Shown: positions 41,020-50,135, counted from the stretch's first letter. The stretch: DNA of 61,615 nucleotides from X23 sp050251575 (GCA_050251575.1 JBFWMP010000003.1:1-61615), one strand, 5' to 3'. The notes: generated from the letters alone by a model not told the origin. Made by a program: numbers and translations.

Positions 41020-43671
41020 TCAACCAAAAGTTTTACTTGCCTGCTGTTCAACCAAGCCTGCAACCATACTTAAAGCTTCATCTATTTTAGAAGTGTCCTT
41101 ACCACCTGCCTGCGCCATATCTGGGCGTCCGCCACCGCCGCCGCCTGCAGCCTTTGCTATCTCTCTGATAATGTTTCCGGCATGAATTCCTTTGCCGACC
41201 ATATCCTTTGTTGCCATTGCAACAAAGCTTACCTTTTCATCTTTTCCTGTTGCAAGCACGATCACACCGGAACCTAGCTTATCTTTTAAAGCATCTCCCA
41301 TATTTCTTAAGCCGTCCATATCCAACTCATCCATTCTGGCAGTAATAACTTTGATTCCTTTAACCTCGCCCGCCTTTGAAAGAATATCATCTATTGAGCC
41401 ACGTGCTAATTTGCTCCTTAATGCCTCTACCTCTTTTTGGCTGCTCTTGAAGTCATTAGCCAATGCTTCTGCCTTTTTTACTATATCTGCTGGACTGCTC
41501 TTGAGAATACCGGCTACCTCTTCCAACGCTTTTTCTTTTGATGCATAATATTTAAGTGCTTCTAAGCCTGTTGCTGCCTCAATTCTTCTAACTCCGGCAG
41601 CGACTCCGCCCTCACTTAGTATCTTAAAAGTTCCTACTTGACTTGTGGCAGTAAGATGACATCCTCCACATAGTTCAAGACTATAATCGCCCATCTTAAC
41701 AAGTCTTACGATATCACCGTATTTTTCCCCAAAAAGGGCAGTAGCACCCATTTTTCTAGCTTCATCAATAGGCATTTCCTTTGCTTCAACAGGCAGACTG
41801 TCAAGTACAACATGATTCACTTCATCTTCTACCTTTTCAAGTTCTTCTTTTGTCATGCCCGAATAATGAGAAAAGTCAAATCTTAATCTTTCCGGTGTTA
41901 CAAAGGAACCTGACTGAGCAACGTGTTCGCCGAGAACTTTACGCAATGCCTTCTGCAGTAAATGAGTTGCGGAGTGGTTTCTGGATACAGCTTTTCGCCT
42001 TTCCAGATCTATCACTGCTTTCACCTCATCACCTTTTTTTATTTCACCTGATTCTATTTCACAGATGTGAATATATTTTTCTTTTCCTTGTTTCTTGCAA
42101 TCCAGTACCTTTATTTTCACAGTATCGTTTTCCAGCTTACCTATATCTCCTACCTGTCCTCCACTCTCTCCATAAAACGGTGTTTTGTCCAGAATAATGG
42201 TTATCTGCTCTCCTTCTGAAGCCTTCTCAACTTCGTTATCTTCTTTAATAATTGCTAATACGGTAGATATTGACGCAAATTGAGAATAGCCAATAAACTG
42301 TGTACTGATATTTTGATCCAACATATCAAACGCATCTCCACCCCAAGCTGCCGTATTAGATTCTTGTCGAGCAGCTCTGGCTCTTCGTCTTTGCTCATCC
42401 ATTTCTTTATCAAATCCTGCTTCATCTATCTCCATTCCCTGTTCAGTCAGTATTTCTCTGGTCAAATCATTCGGAAAACCGTAAGTATCATAAAGCATAA
42501 ATACTTTTTCTCCGCTTAGCATCTTTTGATTGGATTGTTTTAATTCTTCAATAAATTGATTTAGTATAATTAGTCCTTTATCAATTGTTTCATCAAATCT
42601 TTCTTCTTCTACTTTAATAACTCTTTTAATATGTTCACTTTTTTCTCTAAGTTCAGGATATGCTTCCTTGGATTCATTAATAACTGTTTCGGCAACTTCA
42701 TAAAGAAATGGCTTTTCAACCCCCAGCAGTTTTCCGTGACGGGCAGCTCTCCTGAGCAGTCTTCTCAAGACATATCCCCTGCCTTCATTAGATGGAAGCA
42801 CACCGTCTGAAACCATAAAAACAGTGCTGCGGATATGGTCGGTAATTACTCGAAGTGAAACGTCGGTTTTTTTATTTTCCGTATATTTGACTCCCGCAAC
42901 TTTGGTCACGTGCTCCATGATATTCTTTACAGTATCCACTTCAAATAACGATCCGACTCCTTGCATAATAGCAGCGAGCCTTTCGAGACCCATTCCAGTA
43001 TCTATATTCGGCTTAGGCAAAAGATTATAATTACCCTGTTCATCCTTATCAAATTGTGTAAAAACAAGATTCCAAAACTCTACAAACCGGTCACAATCAC
43101 AACCTACTTTGCAATCAGGATCATCACAGCCGGCTTCGGGTCCTCTATCAAAATATATCTCTGAACAAGGTCCGCATGGGCCTGTCCCATGTTCCCAAAA
43201 ATTATCTTCCTTACCCATCCTTACGATTCTGTCAGGTGATACACCTATTTCTTTTGTCCATATCTCAAACGCTTCCTCATCTTCTAAGTAGATGCTGACC
43301 CACAGCTTATCGACAGGAAGCTTTAAATCCCGAGTCACAAATTCCCACGCCCATGCGGCAGCTTCTTTCTTAAAGTAATCTCCAAAAGAGAAATTACCCA
43401 GCATTTCAAAAAATGTACCGTGTCGTGCAGTCTTACCTACACGCTCAATATCAGGAGTACGGATACATTTTTGACAGGTGGTGACTCTTTTTCTTGGCGG
43501 CACTTCTTTTCCGGTAAAATATGGTTTTAAAGGAGTCATTCCTGCATTAATCAATAAAATGCTCGGGTCATTTTGGGGCACCAGCGGAAAACTTGGTAGT
43601 CTTAGATGCTCCTTACTTTCAAAAAAACTTAAATATCTTTCTCTTATTTCATTCAATCCTAATTTGTCCAT
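41020..43671 (-). CDS. alaS: Alanyl-tRNA synthetase
   Basis: This 883-residue class II synthetase has the catalytic core from residue 1 (ERYLSFFESKEHLRLPSFPL, HGTFFEMLGNFSFGDYFK), the tRNA-binding middle, the editing domain with zinc ligands NHSATHLL and CGGCHLTAT, and the C-Ala/DHHA1 end with GGGGGGRPDMAQAGGKD. The length is typical. It is controlled by a T-box leader (43858-44116) read from a consensus promoter, so transcription should rise when uncharged tRNA-Ala accumulates. Confidence 0.97.
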   Translation of the reverse strand: MDKLGLNEIRERYLSFFESKEHLRLPSFPLVPQNDPSILLINAGMTPLKPYFTGKEVPPRKRVTTCQKCIRTPDIERVGKTARHGTFFEMLGNFSFGDYFKKEAAAWAWEFVTRDLKLPVDKLWVSIYLEDEEAFEIWTKEIGVSPDRIVRMGKEDNFWEHGTGPCGPCSEIYFDRGPEAGCDDPDCKVGCDCDRFVEFWNLVFTQFDKDEQGNYNLLPKPNIDTGMGLERLAAIMQGVGSLFEVDTVKNIMEHVTKVAGVKYTENKKTDVSLRVITDHIRSTVFMVSDGVLPSNEGRGYVLRRLLRRAARHGKLLGVEKPFLYEVAETVINESKEAYPELREKSEHIKRVIKVEEERFDETIDKGLIILNQFIEELKQSNQKMLSGEKVFMLYDTYGFPNDLTREILTEQGMEIDEAGFDKEMDEQRRRARAARQESNTAAWGGDAFDMLDQNISTQFIGYSQFASISTVLAIIKEDNEVEKASEGEQITIILDKTPFYGESGGQVGDIGKLENDTVKIKVLDCKKQGKEKYIHICEIESGEIKKGDEVKAVIDLERRKAVSRNHSATHLLQKALRKVLGEHVAQSGSFVTPERLRFDFSHYSGMTKEELEKVEDEVNHVVLDSLPVEAKEMPIDEARKMGATALFGEKYGDIVRLVKMGDYSLELCGGCHLTATSQVGTFKILSEGGVAAGVRRIEAATGLEALKYYASKEKALEEVAGILKSSPADIVKKAEALANDFKSSQKEVEALRSKLARGSIDDILSKAGEVKGIKVITARMDELDMDGLRNMGDALKDKLGSGVIVLATGKDEKVSFVAMATKDMVGKGIHAGNIIREIAKAAGGGGGGRPDMAQAGGKDTSKIDEALSMVAGLVEQQASKTFG

Positions 43672-43740
43672 TTTCTCTTCCTTTCGTCTATATACTTATT
43701 ATTTTAGTATTATTCTCAGCACTAGCAGACCTAATTGCAG

Positions 43741-43821
43741 AAGATCCTTCACTTCGTTCAGAATGACAGGAAAACGTTTCAGAATGTTTGTCATTCTGAT
43801 CCCAGCAAGAATCTTTCATTC
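43741..43821. repeat. TGTCATTCTGA palindromic repeat inside the alaS leader
   Basis: AAGATCCTTCACTTCGTTCA GAATGACA (43741-43768) faces TGTCATTCTGATCCCAGCAA GAATCTTTCATTC (43789-43821), forming an imperfect hairpin. It lies between the T-box terminator and the alaS start codon, so it is transcribed in the mRNA 5' region. Other copies: 37681, 46166 and 61194. Confidence 0.65.
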
Positions 43822-43857
43822 AATTTGTCTGTCATTTATAGGGCAAATAGGGCAATA

Positions 43858-44116
43858 AAAAAACTCCCATCCTATAAAAATAGGGACGAGAGCTGTTCAC
43901 GCGGTACCACCCTAGTTGAAGAGACAACTTAAGCCTCAGCCACTTTACAGCTTTAAAGCAGCCTTACGTTAATATCTACTCCTAATAATTTCGATATTAA
44001 AACTCAGAAGCTGCTTCCATTAACCCCTGCAAAGAATCTTTCAACCATGGACTCTCTCTCTGGATACATCAGTAAATGTACTACTCTTCATCACCGTTTT
44101 TTAATAATATATTATA
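43858..44116 (-). promoter_or_regulatory. T-box riboswitch leader of alaS
   Basis: Reading the minus strand, the leader opens with GATGAAGAGTAGTA, has stem I features (AGAGAGAGTCCATGGTTGAA), and the invariant T-box AGGGTGGTACCGCG (43900-43913), followed by the terminator CTCTCGTCCCTAT-TTTT-ATAGGATGGGAG and seven T (43858-43891). Uncharged tRNA binding would favour the antiterminator. GAAGCAGCTTC near 44005-44015 contains Ala-type GCA and GCT triplets and may hold the specifier, but I did not fold stem I, so the exact specifier codon is not fixed. This region fills most of the 476-nt gene-free stretch 43672-44147. Confidence 0.93.
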
Positions 44117-44122
44117 TGCGTT

Positions 44123-44151
44123 ATTATATAAAATCAATTTCTAATTGTCAA
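44123..44151 (-). promoter_or_regulatory. Consensus sigma-A promoter of the alaS leader
   Basis: On the minus strand TTGACA and TATAAT, both perfect, are exactly 17 bp apart. The -35 box contains the TGA stop codon of the upstream AI-2E-family permease gene. The T-box leader begins about 7 nt downstream. Confidence 0.85.
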
Positions 44152-45191
44152 ATCAAACTTTTTATAATCCTACACCCTAACACCTTAATAATCCCAGCAA
44201 CAGGAACCGCAATCAGCAAGCCAAATAAACCGAAAAGCTTCCCACCTAAAAGAACTGCTATGATAATTGCTATCGGATGAAGACCTACCCTGCTCCCGAC
44301 AATCTTAGGAGATAATACAGCACCCTCTAATTGCTGAATAAAGATATATAAAAGTATTACCCATACTGCATTGATAGGACTGTCAATAAAAGCAATCACT
44401 ACTGCAGGAACTGCACCTAAAATAGGCCCAAAATAAGGGATGACATCTAATAGTCCTGCTATCACTCCTAGTATGAGAGCATACTTTATATCTAATAACC
44501 ATAATCCGGCAGTAGTAATTACACTTAACACCAAGGCCACTAGCAGCTGTCCTCGTATAAATCCTGATAAAATCAAATCAATATCTTCTGCTACTGATAA
44601 AGTCCATTTGCGCGCACTCCTAGGGATTAAGGATTGCAAAAGTTTTTTAAACTTTTCAATATCTTTAAGCATATAAAAAGCAATCACAATTGCCAATATA
44701 AAGTCAAATAAAAAGGAAAATGCTCCGGTGATAGTTTCTACTATCATTTGTAATGATTGCACCAGTGATTGTTGAATATTATATATATTCTGATTCAATA
44801 TTTCTTTAATTCGGATGGGCAAATCACTATGCTGATATCGTATTACAATCTCATAGAAAATAATCGTATATTTTTCAAAATAAACCGGTATTGTAAGAGT
44901 CAGTTCTTTAATGCTGCCCACCAACTCAGGAATGATAAATCTAAGCATAATAACCGTCATTGTGATTACAAATACATATACAATAATAATTCCAACACCT
45001 CGGGCCACTTTTCGCCTTTCAAGAAGATTGACAAAAGGATTTAAGAGATATGTAATCAGCAGAGCAAATAAAACAGGGCTTAATACCTCTAGTAAAGAAG
45101 TGCGTATAGTATAAATAAAAAGAGTCAACAGTAGAAGAATGATTCCTGCGGCAGTATATAATAAATATTTTCTTTTAAAAATAAGTTTCAT
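44148..45191 (-). CDS. AI-2E family transporter (YtvI/PerM-like permease)
   Basis: This 347-residue membrane protein has about eight helices with the family segments LLTYLLNPFVNLLERRKVARG near the N-terminus (shown in part: YLLNPFVNLLERR), AGLLDVIPYFGPILGAVPAV and LFGLLIAVPVAGIIKVL. Family members export autoinducer-2, act as Na+/H+ antiporters, or have unknown substrates; in Clostridia the gene often precedes alaS. I start it at the ATG at 45191, 6 nt after GGGTG; a GTG at 45200 is the alternative. Confidence 0.88.
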   Translation of the reverse strand: MKLIFKRKYLLYTAAGIILLLLTLFIYTIRTSLLEVLSPVLFALLITYLLNPFVNLLERRKVARGVGIIIVYVFVITMTVIMLRFIIPELVGSIKELTLTIPVYFEKYTIIFYEIVIRYQHSDLPIRIKEILNQNIYNIQQSLVQSLQMIVETITGAFSFLFDFILAIVIAFYMLKDIEKFKKLLQSLIPRSARKWTLSVAEDIDLILSGFIRGQLLVALVLSVITTAGLWLLDIKYALILGVIAGLLDVIPYFGPILGAVPAVVIAFIDSPINAVWVILLYIFIQQLEGAVLSPKIVGSRVGLHPIAIIIAVLLGGKLFGLFGLLIAVPVAGIIKVLGCRIIKSLI

Positions 45192-45258
45192 TTTCGACAC
45201 CCTATAAACACATTAATGATAAATATTAAACTAACAACGTTAAGATATCAACCTACTT

Positions 45259-45330
45259 CAGGGGCAATCACTGGTCACCCGCAAGATATACAATATAATG
45301 AATAAATCGGGCGACCGCAGGCCGCCCCTG
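45259..45330. repeat. Imperfect inverted repeat (CAGGGGC...GCCCCTG)
   Basis: CAGGGGCAATCACTGGTCAC CCG (45259-45281) and CGGGCGACCGCAGGCCGCCC CTG (45308-45330) are inverted copies matching at about 16 of 23 positions. The element is much more GC-rich than the surrounding DNA, suggesting a transposed or phage-like small repeat. It lies between the permease gene and the small membrane protein gene. Confidence 0.45.
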
Positions 45331-45343
45331 TATAAACACTTAT

Positions 45344-45538
45344 TTATCTTCTCATATCGACTAAATCCTCTATCGCTTCACCAATTATATCTCCCATACT
45401 TTTCATCATACGGTTGCTTTTTCTTTTGAATTTTTTTCTATCTTTCTCTTCCATAGGATTCATCATCATAGCTACTGTTGCTCCAACGATTGTTCCTGCA
45501 ATCAATCCTCTGGTAAAATTACTTCTTTCCATCTTCAT
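45344..45538 (-). CDS. Small YtxH-like membrane protein
   Basis: This protein of about 63 residues has an N-terminal glycine-rich helix (GLIAGTIVGATVAMMMNP), then a basic, methionine-rich helix ending in GDIIGEAIEDLVDMRR. This matches the short YtxH-like proteins of Firmicutes, usually membrane-associated and stress-related. The ATG at 45532 (MERSNF) is better spaced from GGGAG than the one at 45538; both overlap the end of the PRC-barrel gene. Confidence 0.75.
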   Translation of the reverse strand: MKMERSNFTRGLIAGTIVGATVAMMMNPMEEKDRKKFKRKSNRMMKSMGDIIGEAIEDLVDMRR

Positions 45539-46076
45539 TACTCCCTTCTAATAAGAACTTTTTTATTCCTTTACCGCTATTTTTTAATTGATTCATATTG
45601 TGCGTATCTATAATTACTATTCCCTGTTCTAATTCTATTGATTCAAGAGCGGGTAAAATTTTTCTCCCTTCTATCAAATCTTGTACAACACCATCAGATA
45701 TTTCAAGCTCTTCTAGCAAACCTAACTCCCAATCAAATGAAACATCTTGAATTTCACCGATATTCACTCCATTATCACTATATACAGGTGTCCCAATAAA
45801 TTCCTCCCAATATTTTTTTGTATTTGGAAGCTGAGTCAGCTTTTCACTGGAAATTAATATATCCTCATCTTCTATTAATATCGCATTTATCCCGGCACTC
45901 ATTATATCTTCTATAAGAATAATTTTGTTATTAAACATCAACTTCTTACAATGAACCACCAGACCCACCAACTTTTTAGTATTTGCATCAAATATAATGT
46001 CTTTTACAACTGCTATTTTTGTACCGCTTTTTATACTGACTACAGGCAATCCGATCACTGTACTAAATCTCAACAT
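45519..46076 (-). CDS. PRC-barrel domain protein
   Basis: This 185-residue protein has two PRC-barrel-like halves: VIGLPVVSIKSGTKIAVVKD at the N-terminus and EFIGTPVYSDNGVNIGEIQD at about 91-110. Such barrels bind RNA or membrane-associated proteins (RimM, photosynthetic H subunit, YlmC/YmxH), and Firmicute members are linked to sporulation or unknown roles. The C-terminal tail is basic. It is translationally coupled to the small YtxH-like gene by a 20-nt overlap. Confidence 0.82.
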   Translation of the reverse strand: MLRFSTVIGLPVVSIKSGTKIAVVKDIIFDANTKKLVGLVVHCKKLMFNNKIILIEDIMSAGINAILIEDEDILISSEKLTQLPNTKKYWEEFIGTPVYSDNGVNIGEIQDVSFDWELGLLEELEISDGVVQDLIEGRKILPALESIELEQGIVIIDTHNMNQLKNSGKGIKKFLLEGSNEDGKK

Positions 46077-46165
46077 AATATCTGCTCCATTTTATTTTAT
46101 TTATAGTACTATTATGTGAAGTAATAACAGAAATCTATCATAAAAAATAAATAATTCTTTAAAAG

Positions 46166-46236
46166 CAACATCCTCGCTCATGCTCAGGATAACAAAAAGA
46201 GAGTAATGTCATTCTTAACAAGGTAAAGAATCTCCT
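46166..46236. repeat. TGTCATTCT-type palindromic repeat copy
   Basis: AACATCCTCGCTCATGCTCA GGAT faces AATGTCATTCTTAACAAGGT AAAGAATCT, a diverged member of the 43741 and 61194 family. It lies in the divergent space between the PRC-barrel gene and the DUF1015 gene. Confidence 0.45.
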
Positions 46237-46338
46237 GGAAATTCAAGTTAATTCTCAGTTCAATTGCTCATACTCATACTTGACTATGAGTGGATTATAA
46301 TATAAAATTGCATGGAGATTTTTTGTGAGGTGAAAAAC

Positions 46339-47661
46339 ATGGCAAACTTGATTCCTTTTAGAGGATTGCGTTACAATGATGAAAAAATTTACGACTTAAG
46401 CAGGGTTACTACTCCACCCTATGATATAATATCTCCTTCAGCGCAGGAAGAATATTATAAGAGGCACCCAAATAATGTAATTCGTTTGGAACTTGCTAAG
46501 GAACTTGAAAAGGATAGTGATACAGATAACAAATATACAAGGGCTTCTGCTACACTTAATGAGTGGTTAGCTGATAATACCTTGGTCTTTGAATCACAGC
46601 CTGCACTTTATCTTTATGAACAGATATTCACTTTGAAGAACGGGCAAAAAAAGTCTTTTAAAGGCTTTATAGGTCTAATTGAGCTTGAGGAATTTTCCAA
46701 AGGTGTTGTGCTTCCTCATGAAGAAACATTGTCCAAAGCGAAGACTGATAGGTTCAACCTTATGTCGACTACCTTTAGCAACTTCAGTCAGATCTTTTCT
46801 TTATATCTTGATCCTGAAAAAAAGATACACAATATTATTCAAAGTATTTCACGGCTGTCACCTGAAATCACCTTTACTTCACAGGAAGGTATTATACAAA
46901 ACTTATGGATTATTACTGATCAATCCATTATTCAGGATGTTCGCAAGAATTTTGCAGACAAGCAGCTTTTCATCGCTGATGGACATCACCGTTATGAAAC
47001 AGCTTTGAATTTCAGAAATAAGTTAAGACAAGAATACCCTGATTATTCTAAGGAAGACTTGTTTAATTATGTCATGATGATGATTGTAGATATGGACGAT
47101 CCCGGTCTTGTTGTCTTCCCAACCCATAGATTAATTAAGGATTTAGAAAACTTTGATGAGGCTGAATTGGTTAAGAAGCTGCAGCAGGATTTTGCAATTG
47201 AAAAAATTACTGTAGGCAATGCTGAAAATCCAATAAGTGATGAACTCGAACAACAACTTGCAACAAGAAACAAGGAGAAAGTCTTTGGCTTGTATACCGG
47301 GAAAGATTACTGCTATGTACTTACTCTTAAAAATCTTGATGTCATGGTTGAAATGCTTACCGATAAATCAGCAGCATACAGGAATTTGGATGTAAGTATT
47401 CTTCATACTTTAATCCTTGAAAAAATTCTAGGTATCGATAAGGAAAACATGGCGAATCAGAAAAATTTAGCATACACCAGAAATCCAGAAGAAGCAATTG
47501 AATGGATAAAGAACGGAGACTTCCAATGTTCTTTCATGCTAAATGCTACCAAGGTATATGAAATCAAGGACGTTTCTTTGGCAAAAGAAAAGATGCCACA
47601 AAAATCTACCTATTTTTATCCAAAGATTATCACAGGCCTTGTAATGAATAAATTTAAGTAA
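46339..47661 (+). CDS. DUF1015 family protein (possible serine-pathway enzyme)
   Basis: This 440-residue protein starts MANLIPFRGLRYNDEKIYDL, with PPYDIISPSAQEEYY, VLPHEETLSKAKTDRFNLM and ADGHHRYETALNFRNK, the marks of DUF1015. The DGHHR element resembles the nucleotide-binding motif of the ParB/Srx-type serine kinase fold. The family is often found beside serA and serC, as here, where it faces them head-on; no phosphoserine phosphatase gene is in the window. I infer a link to serine or phosphoserine metabolism, not a proven reaction. GAGGTG lies 6 nt before the ATG. Confidence 0.8.
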   Translation: MANLIPFRGLRYNDEKIYDLSRVTTPPYDIISPSAQEEYYKRHPNNVIRLELAKELEKDSDTDNKYTRASATLNEWLADNTLVFESQPALYLYEQIFTLKNGQKKSFKGFIGLIELEEFSKGVVLPHEETLSKAKTDRFNLMSTTFSNFSQIFSLYLDPEKKIHNIIQSISRLSPEITFTSQEGIIQNLWIITDQSIIQDVRKNFADKQLFIADGHHRYETALNFRNKLRQEYPDYSKEDLFNYVMMMIVDMDDPGLVVFPTHRLIKDLENFDEAELVKKLQQDFAIEKITVGNAENPISDELEQQLATRNKEKVFGLYTGKDYCYVLTLKNLDVMVEMLTDKSAAYRNLDVSILHTLILEKILGIDKENMANQKNLAYTRNPEEAIEWIKNGDFQCSFMLNATKVYEIKDVSLAKEKMPQKSTYFYPKIITGLVMNKFK

Positions 47662-47670
47662 TAAAAACAG

Positions 47671-47700
47671 AAGCCGGTCAAATTGACCGGCTTACTTTTT
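47671..47700 (+). terminator. Terminator of the DUF1015 gene
   Basis: AAGCCGGTCAA-A-TTGACCGGCTT is a perfect 11-bp stem followed by ACTTTTT, 10 nt after the stop codon. Confidence 0.85.
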
Positions 47701-47769
47701 ACTCTCGTATCTCATTTTTAAAATATGAATAATAATGAAAATGTGTTTTCTTTTAATTTCGTGGTTTTT

Positions 47770-47792
47770 CTCCAAGCTCCAAGCTCCAAGCT
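47770..47792. repeat. CTCCAAG heptamer repeat (3 copies)
   Basis: CTCCAAG occurs three times in tandem plus CT, 4 nt after the serA stop. Inverted relatives (GGAGCTT units) lie at 51009-51037, so the pair flanks the serA-serC-TauE block in opposite orientation. Confidence 0.55.
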
Positions 47793-47796
47793 GTTT

Positions 47797-48954
47797 TTAT
47801 ATTACTCTTATTTTCAAAATTCCTTCTATCTGTTCCAGCTTAGCAATCAGTTCTTTTGGAGCACTGTCCTCAATCTCTAAAATCGTATAAGCTAGGTTGC
47901 CCTTGCTTTTATTTACCATATTCGCAATATTCATCTTTGACAATGCAGTGGATATTTGAGCTACCATATTAGGAATGTTTTTATGAGCTACAGTGATACG
48001 ATGCTCAGTTGACCTGTTTAATTCACAGGTTGGAAAATTTACTGAATGACTAATGTTTCCATTCTCTAAGAAATCTATCAACTGCTTCACAGCCATTACT
48101 GCACAATTTTCCTCCGACTCCATGGTAGATGCTCCCATATGAGGAATAGCAATAACATTCTCCAATCCCAAAAGGTCTTCATCAGGAAAGTCAGTGATGT
48201 AGGTACTTACACTTCCGCTTTGAATCGCATCTTTTAAGTTGTCGTTATTTACAAGTTCTCCCCTGGAAAAATTAAGCATCCTTACACCTTTTTTTATATA
48301 TGAAAGCTTCTCCGAATTGATAAAATGCTTCGTCTCATCTGTTAACGGTATATGAAGTGTGATGTAATCACAGTTTTCAAGCAAGGACCGCAAGTCAGAA
48401 GCTTTCTTTACACTTCTTGAAAGACCCCATGCTGCATCCACTGAGATGTAAGGATCGAAACCCTCTACTTCCATTCCCAAAGATTTAGCAGCATTGGCAA
48501 CCATCACTCCAATAGCCCCTAAACCAATAACACCAAGCTTTTTGCCTTCTATTTCCGGGCCTGCAAATCTAGCCTTTTCTTTTTCAATAATTTTAGTGAT
48601 ATCTTCTTCCTGACCTTCTAATGATTTTACCCACTGAATACCTTCAATTATCTTACGTGAAGAAAGTAACAACGCTGCTATTGTCAGTTCCTTCACAGCA
48701 TTTGCATTCGCACCGGGCGTATTAAACACTACAATTCCCTTCTCTGAACATTTATCAATAGGAATATTATTCACTCCGGCTCCGGCTCTTGCAACACCTT
48801 GTAAAGACACCGGCAGTTCCATGTCATGCATCATCGCACTTCTTACCAATATACCATCCGGATTATCTATTTCCTCTGCAACGTTGTAGCTGTTCTTATC
48901 AAAAAGTGCTAAACCTGTTTGCGATATATTATTCAACATCTTAACTTTATACAA
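47797..48954 (-). CDS. serA: D-3-phosphoglycerate dehydrogenase
   Basis: This 385-residue NAD enzyme makes 3-phosphohydroxypyruvate, the first step of serine synthesis. Seen: GVIGLGAIGVMVANAA dinucleotide motif, FSRGELVNNDNL, the catalytic His in AIPHMGASTMESEENCA, and a C-terminal ACT domain (about 318-385) that usually binds serine for feedback inhibition. The start is a TTG at 48954 placed 6 nt after GAGGTG. It follows serC by about 100 nt on the same strand. Confidence 0.94.
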   Translation of the reverse strand: MYKVKMLNNISQTGLALFDKNSYNVAEEIDNPDGILVRSAMMHDMELPVSLQGVARAGAGVNNIPIDKCSEKGIVVFNTPGANANAVKELTIAALLLSSRKIIEGIQWVKSLEGQEEDITKIIEKEKARFAGPEIEGKKLGVIGLGAIGVMVANAAKSLGMEVEGFDPYISVDAAWGLSRSVKKASDLRSLLENCDYITLHIPLTDETKHFINSEKLSYIKKGVRMLNFSRGELVNNDNLKDAIQSGSVSTYITDFPDEDLLGLENVIAIPHMGASTMESEENCAVMAVKQLIDFLENGNISHSVNFPTCELNRSTEHRITVAHKNIPNMVAQISTALSKMNIANMVNKSKGNLAYTILEIEDSAPKELIAKLEQIEGILKIRVI

Positions 48955-49052
48955 TCCTTACACCTCTTCTTATTCTAATCTCAACCTTAATATAATATGA
49001 CTATGAAGAATATCATCATGTATCATTATTTGTTCAGGATATCAAAGGAAGA

Positions 49053-50135
49053 TTATCTATTGTCTACCTCAAACTTTTTCATAAATTCAACTAAACTCTT
49101 AATGCCCTCAGTCGGCATTGCATTATAAATGCTGGCACGCATTCCTCCTACAGATCTGTGTCCCTTAAGATTCACAAACCCTTTTGCTGTCGCTTCTTTA
49201 ATAAATTTTTTATTCAAATCTTCTGATGAGCAAACAAAAGGAATATTCATGATAGAACGATCTTTCTTAACAGCAGTTCCTTCAAATAAGGATGAATTAT
49301 CCAAATAATCGTATAGAATATTTGCTTTATTAATATTGATTTTCTCCATCGCGGGAATTCCGCCTAAGTCTTTTAGCCATTCAAGAACAAGCTTACAGAT
49401 ATAGATGCTGTACGTTGGAGGCGTATTATACATAGAGCCGGTTTGTACATGAGTTTTATAATCATACATTGTAGGAGTCATATCCATCGCATGACCTATT
49501 AAATCATCACGTATAATAATAACCGTTAATCCTGCAGGTCCCATGTTTTTCTGAGCCCCGGCGTAAATCAATCCAAACTTGGATACATCATAATTTTCAG
49601 AAAGTATATTTGACGACATATCGGCAACCAAAGGAACACACCCTGTATCAGGCAGTTCAATATATTTGGTCCCATATATCGTATTATTGGTAGTAATATA
49701 AAAATAATCTGCTTCTTTATCAAATTTTGCACAATCCAACTTGGGAATATAGTTGAATTTTTTATCCTCTGAAGAAGCTATCTTATTTATTTCACCATAT
49801 TTTAAAGCTTCTTTATATGCTCTTGACGCAAATTCACCTGTAACTACATAGTCTGCTTTTTTATTTTTTGTCAGCAGATTCATAGGAATCATCGAAAATT
49901 GACTTGAAGCACCACCTTGTAAGAATAACACCTTATAATTATTAGGAATCCCCATGACTTCACGAAGGATCTTTTCTGTAGTATCTATGATTTCTTCAAA
50001 GTGACTGGAACGATGACTCATTTCCATCACTGACATTCCCGAATCTCCATACTGTACCATTTCCTTCTGCGCCTTTTCTAAAACGGTCTGCGGAAGCATT
50101 GACGGTCCTGCAGAAAAATTATAAACTCTTTCCAT
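49053..50135 (-). CDS. serC: Phosphoserine aminotransferase
   Basis: This 360-residue PLP enzyme converts 3-phosphohydroxypyruvate to phosphoserine. It shows YNFSAGPSMLP at the N-terminus, GMSVMEMSHRS, FLQGGASSQFSMIP and the PLP lysine in IYAGAQKNMGPAGLT, and KGHRSVGGMRASIYNAMP near the C-terminus. The ATG at 50135 (MERVYNF) lies 8 nt after GGAG; the frame opens 6 codons earlier without support. First gene of the serC-serA unit. Confidence 0.95.
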   Translation of the reverse strand: MERVYNFSAGPSMLPQTVLEKAQKEMVQYGDSGMSVMEMSHRSSHFEEIIDTTEKILREVMGIPNNYKVLFLQGGASSQFSMIPMNLLTKNKKADYVVTGEFASRAYKEALKYGEINKIASSEDKKFNYIPKLDCAKFDKEADYFYITTNNTIYGTKYIELPDTGCVPLVADMSSNILSENYDVSKFGLIYAGAQKNMGPAGLTVIIIRDDLIGHAMDMTPTMYDYKTHVQTGSMYNTPPTYSIYICKLVLEWLKDLGGIPAMEKININKANILYDYLDNSSLFEGTAVKKDRSIMNIPFVCSSEDLNKKFIKEATAKGFVNLKGHRSVGGMRASIYNAMPTEGIKSLVEFMKKFEVDNR

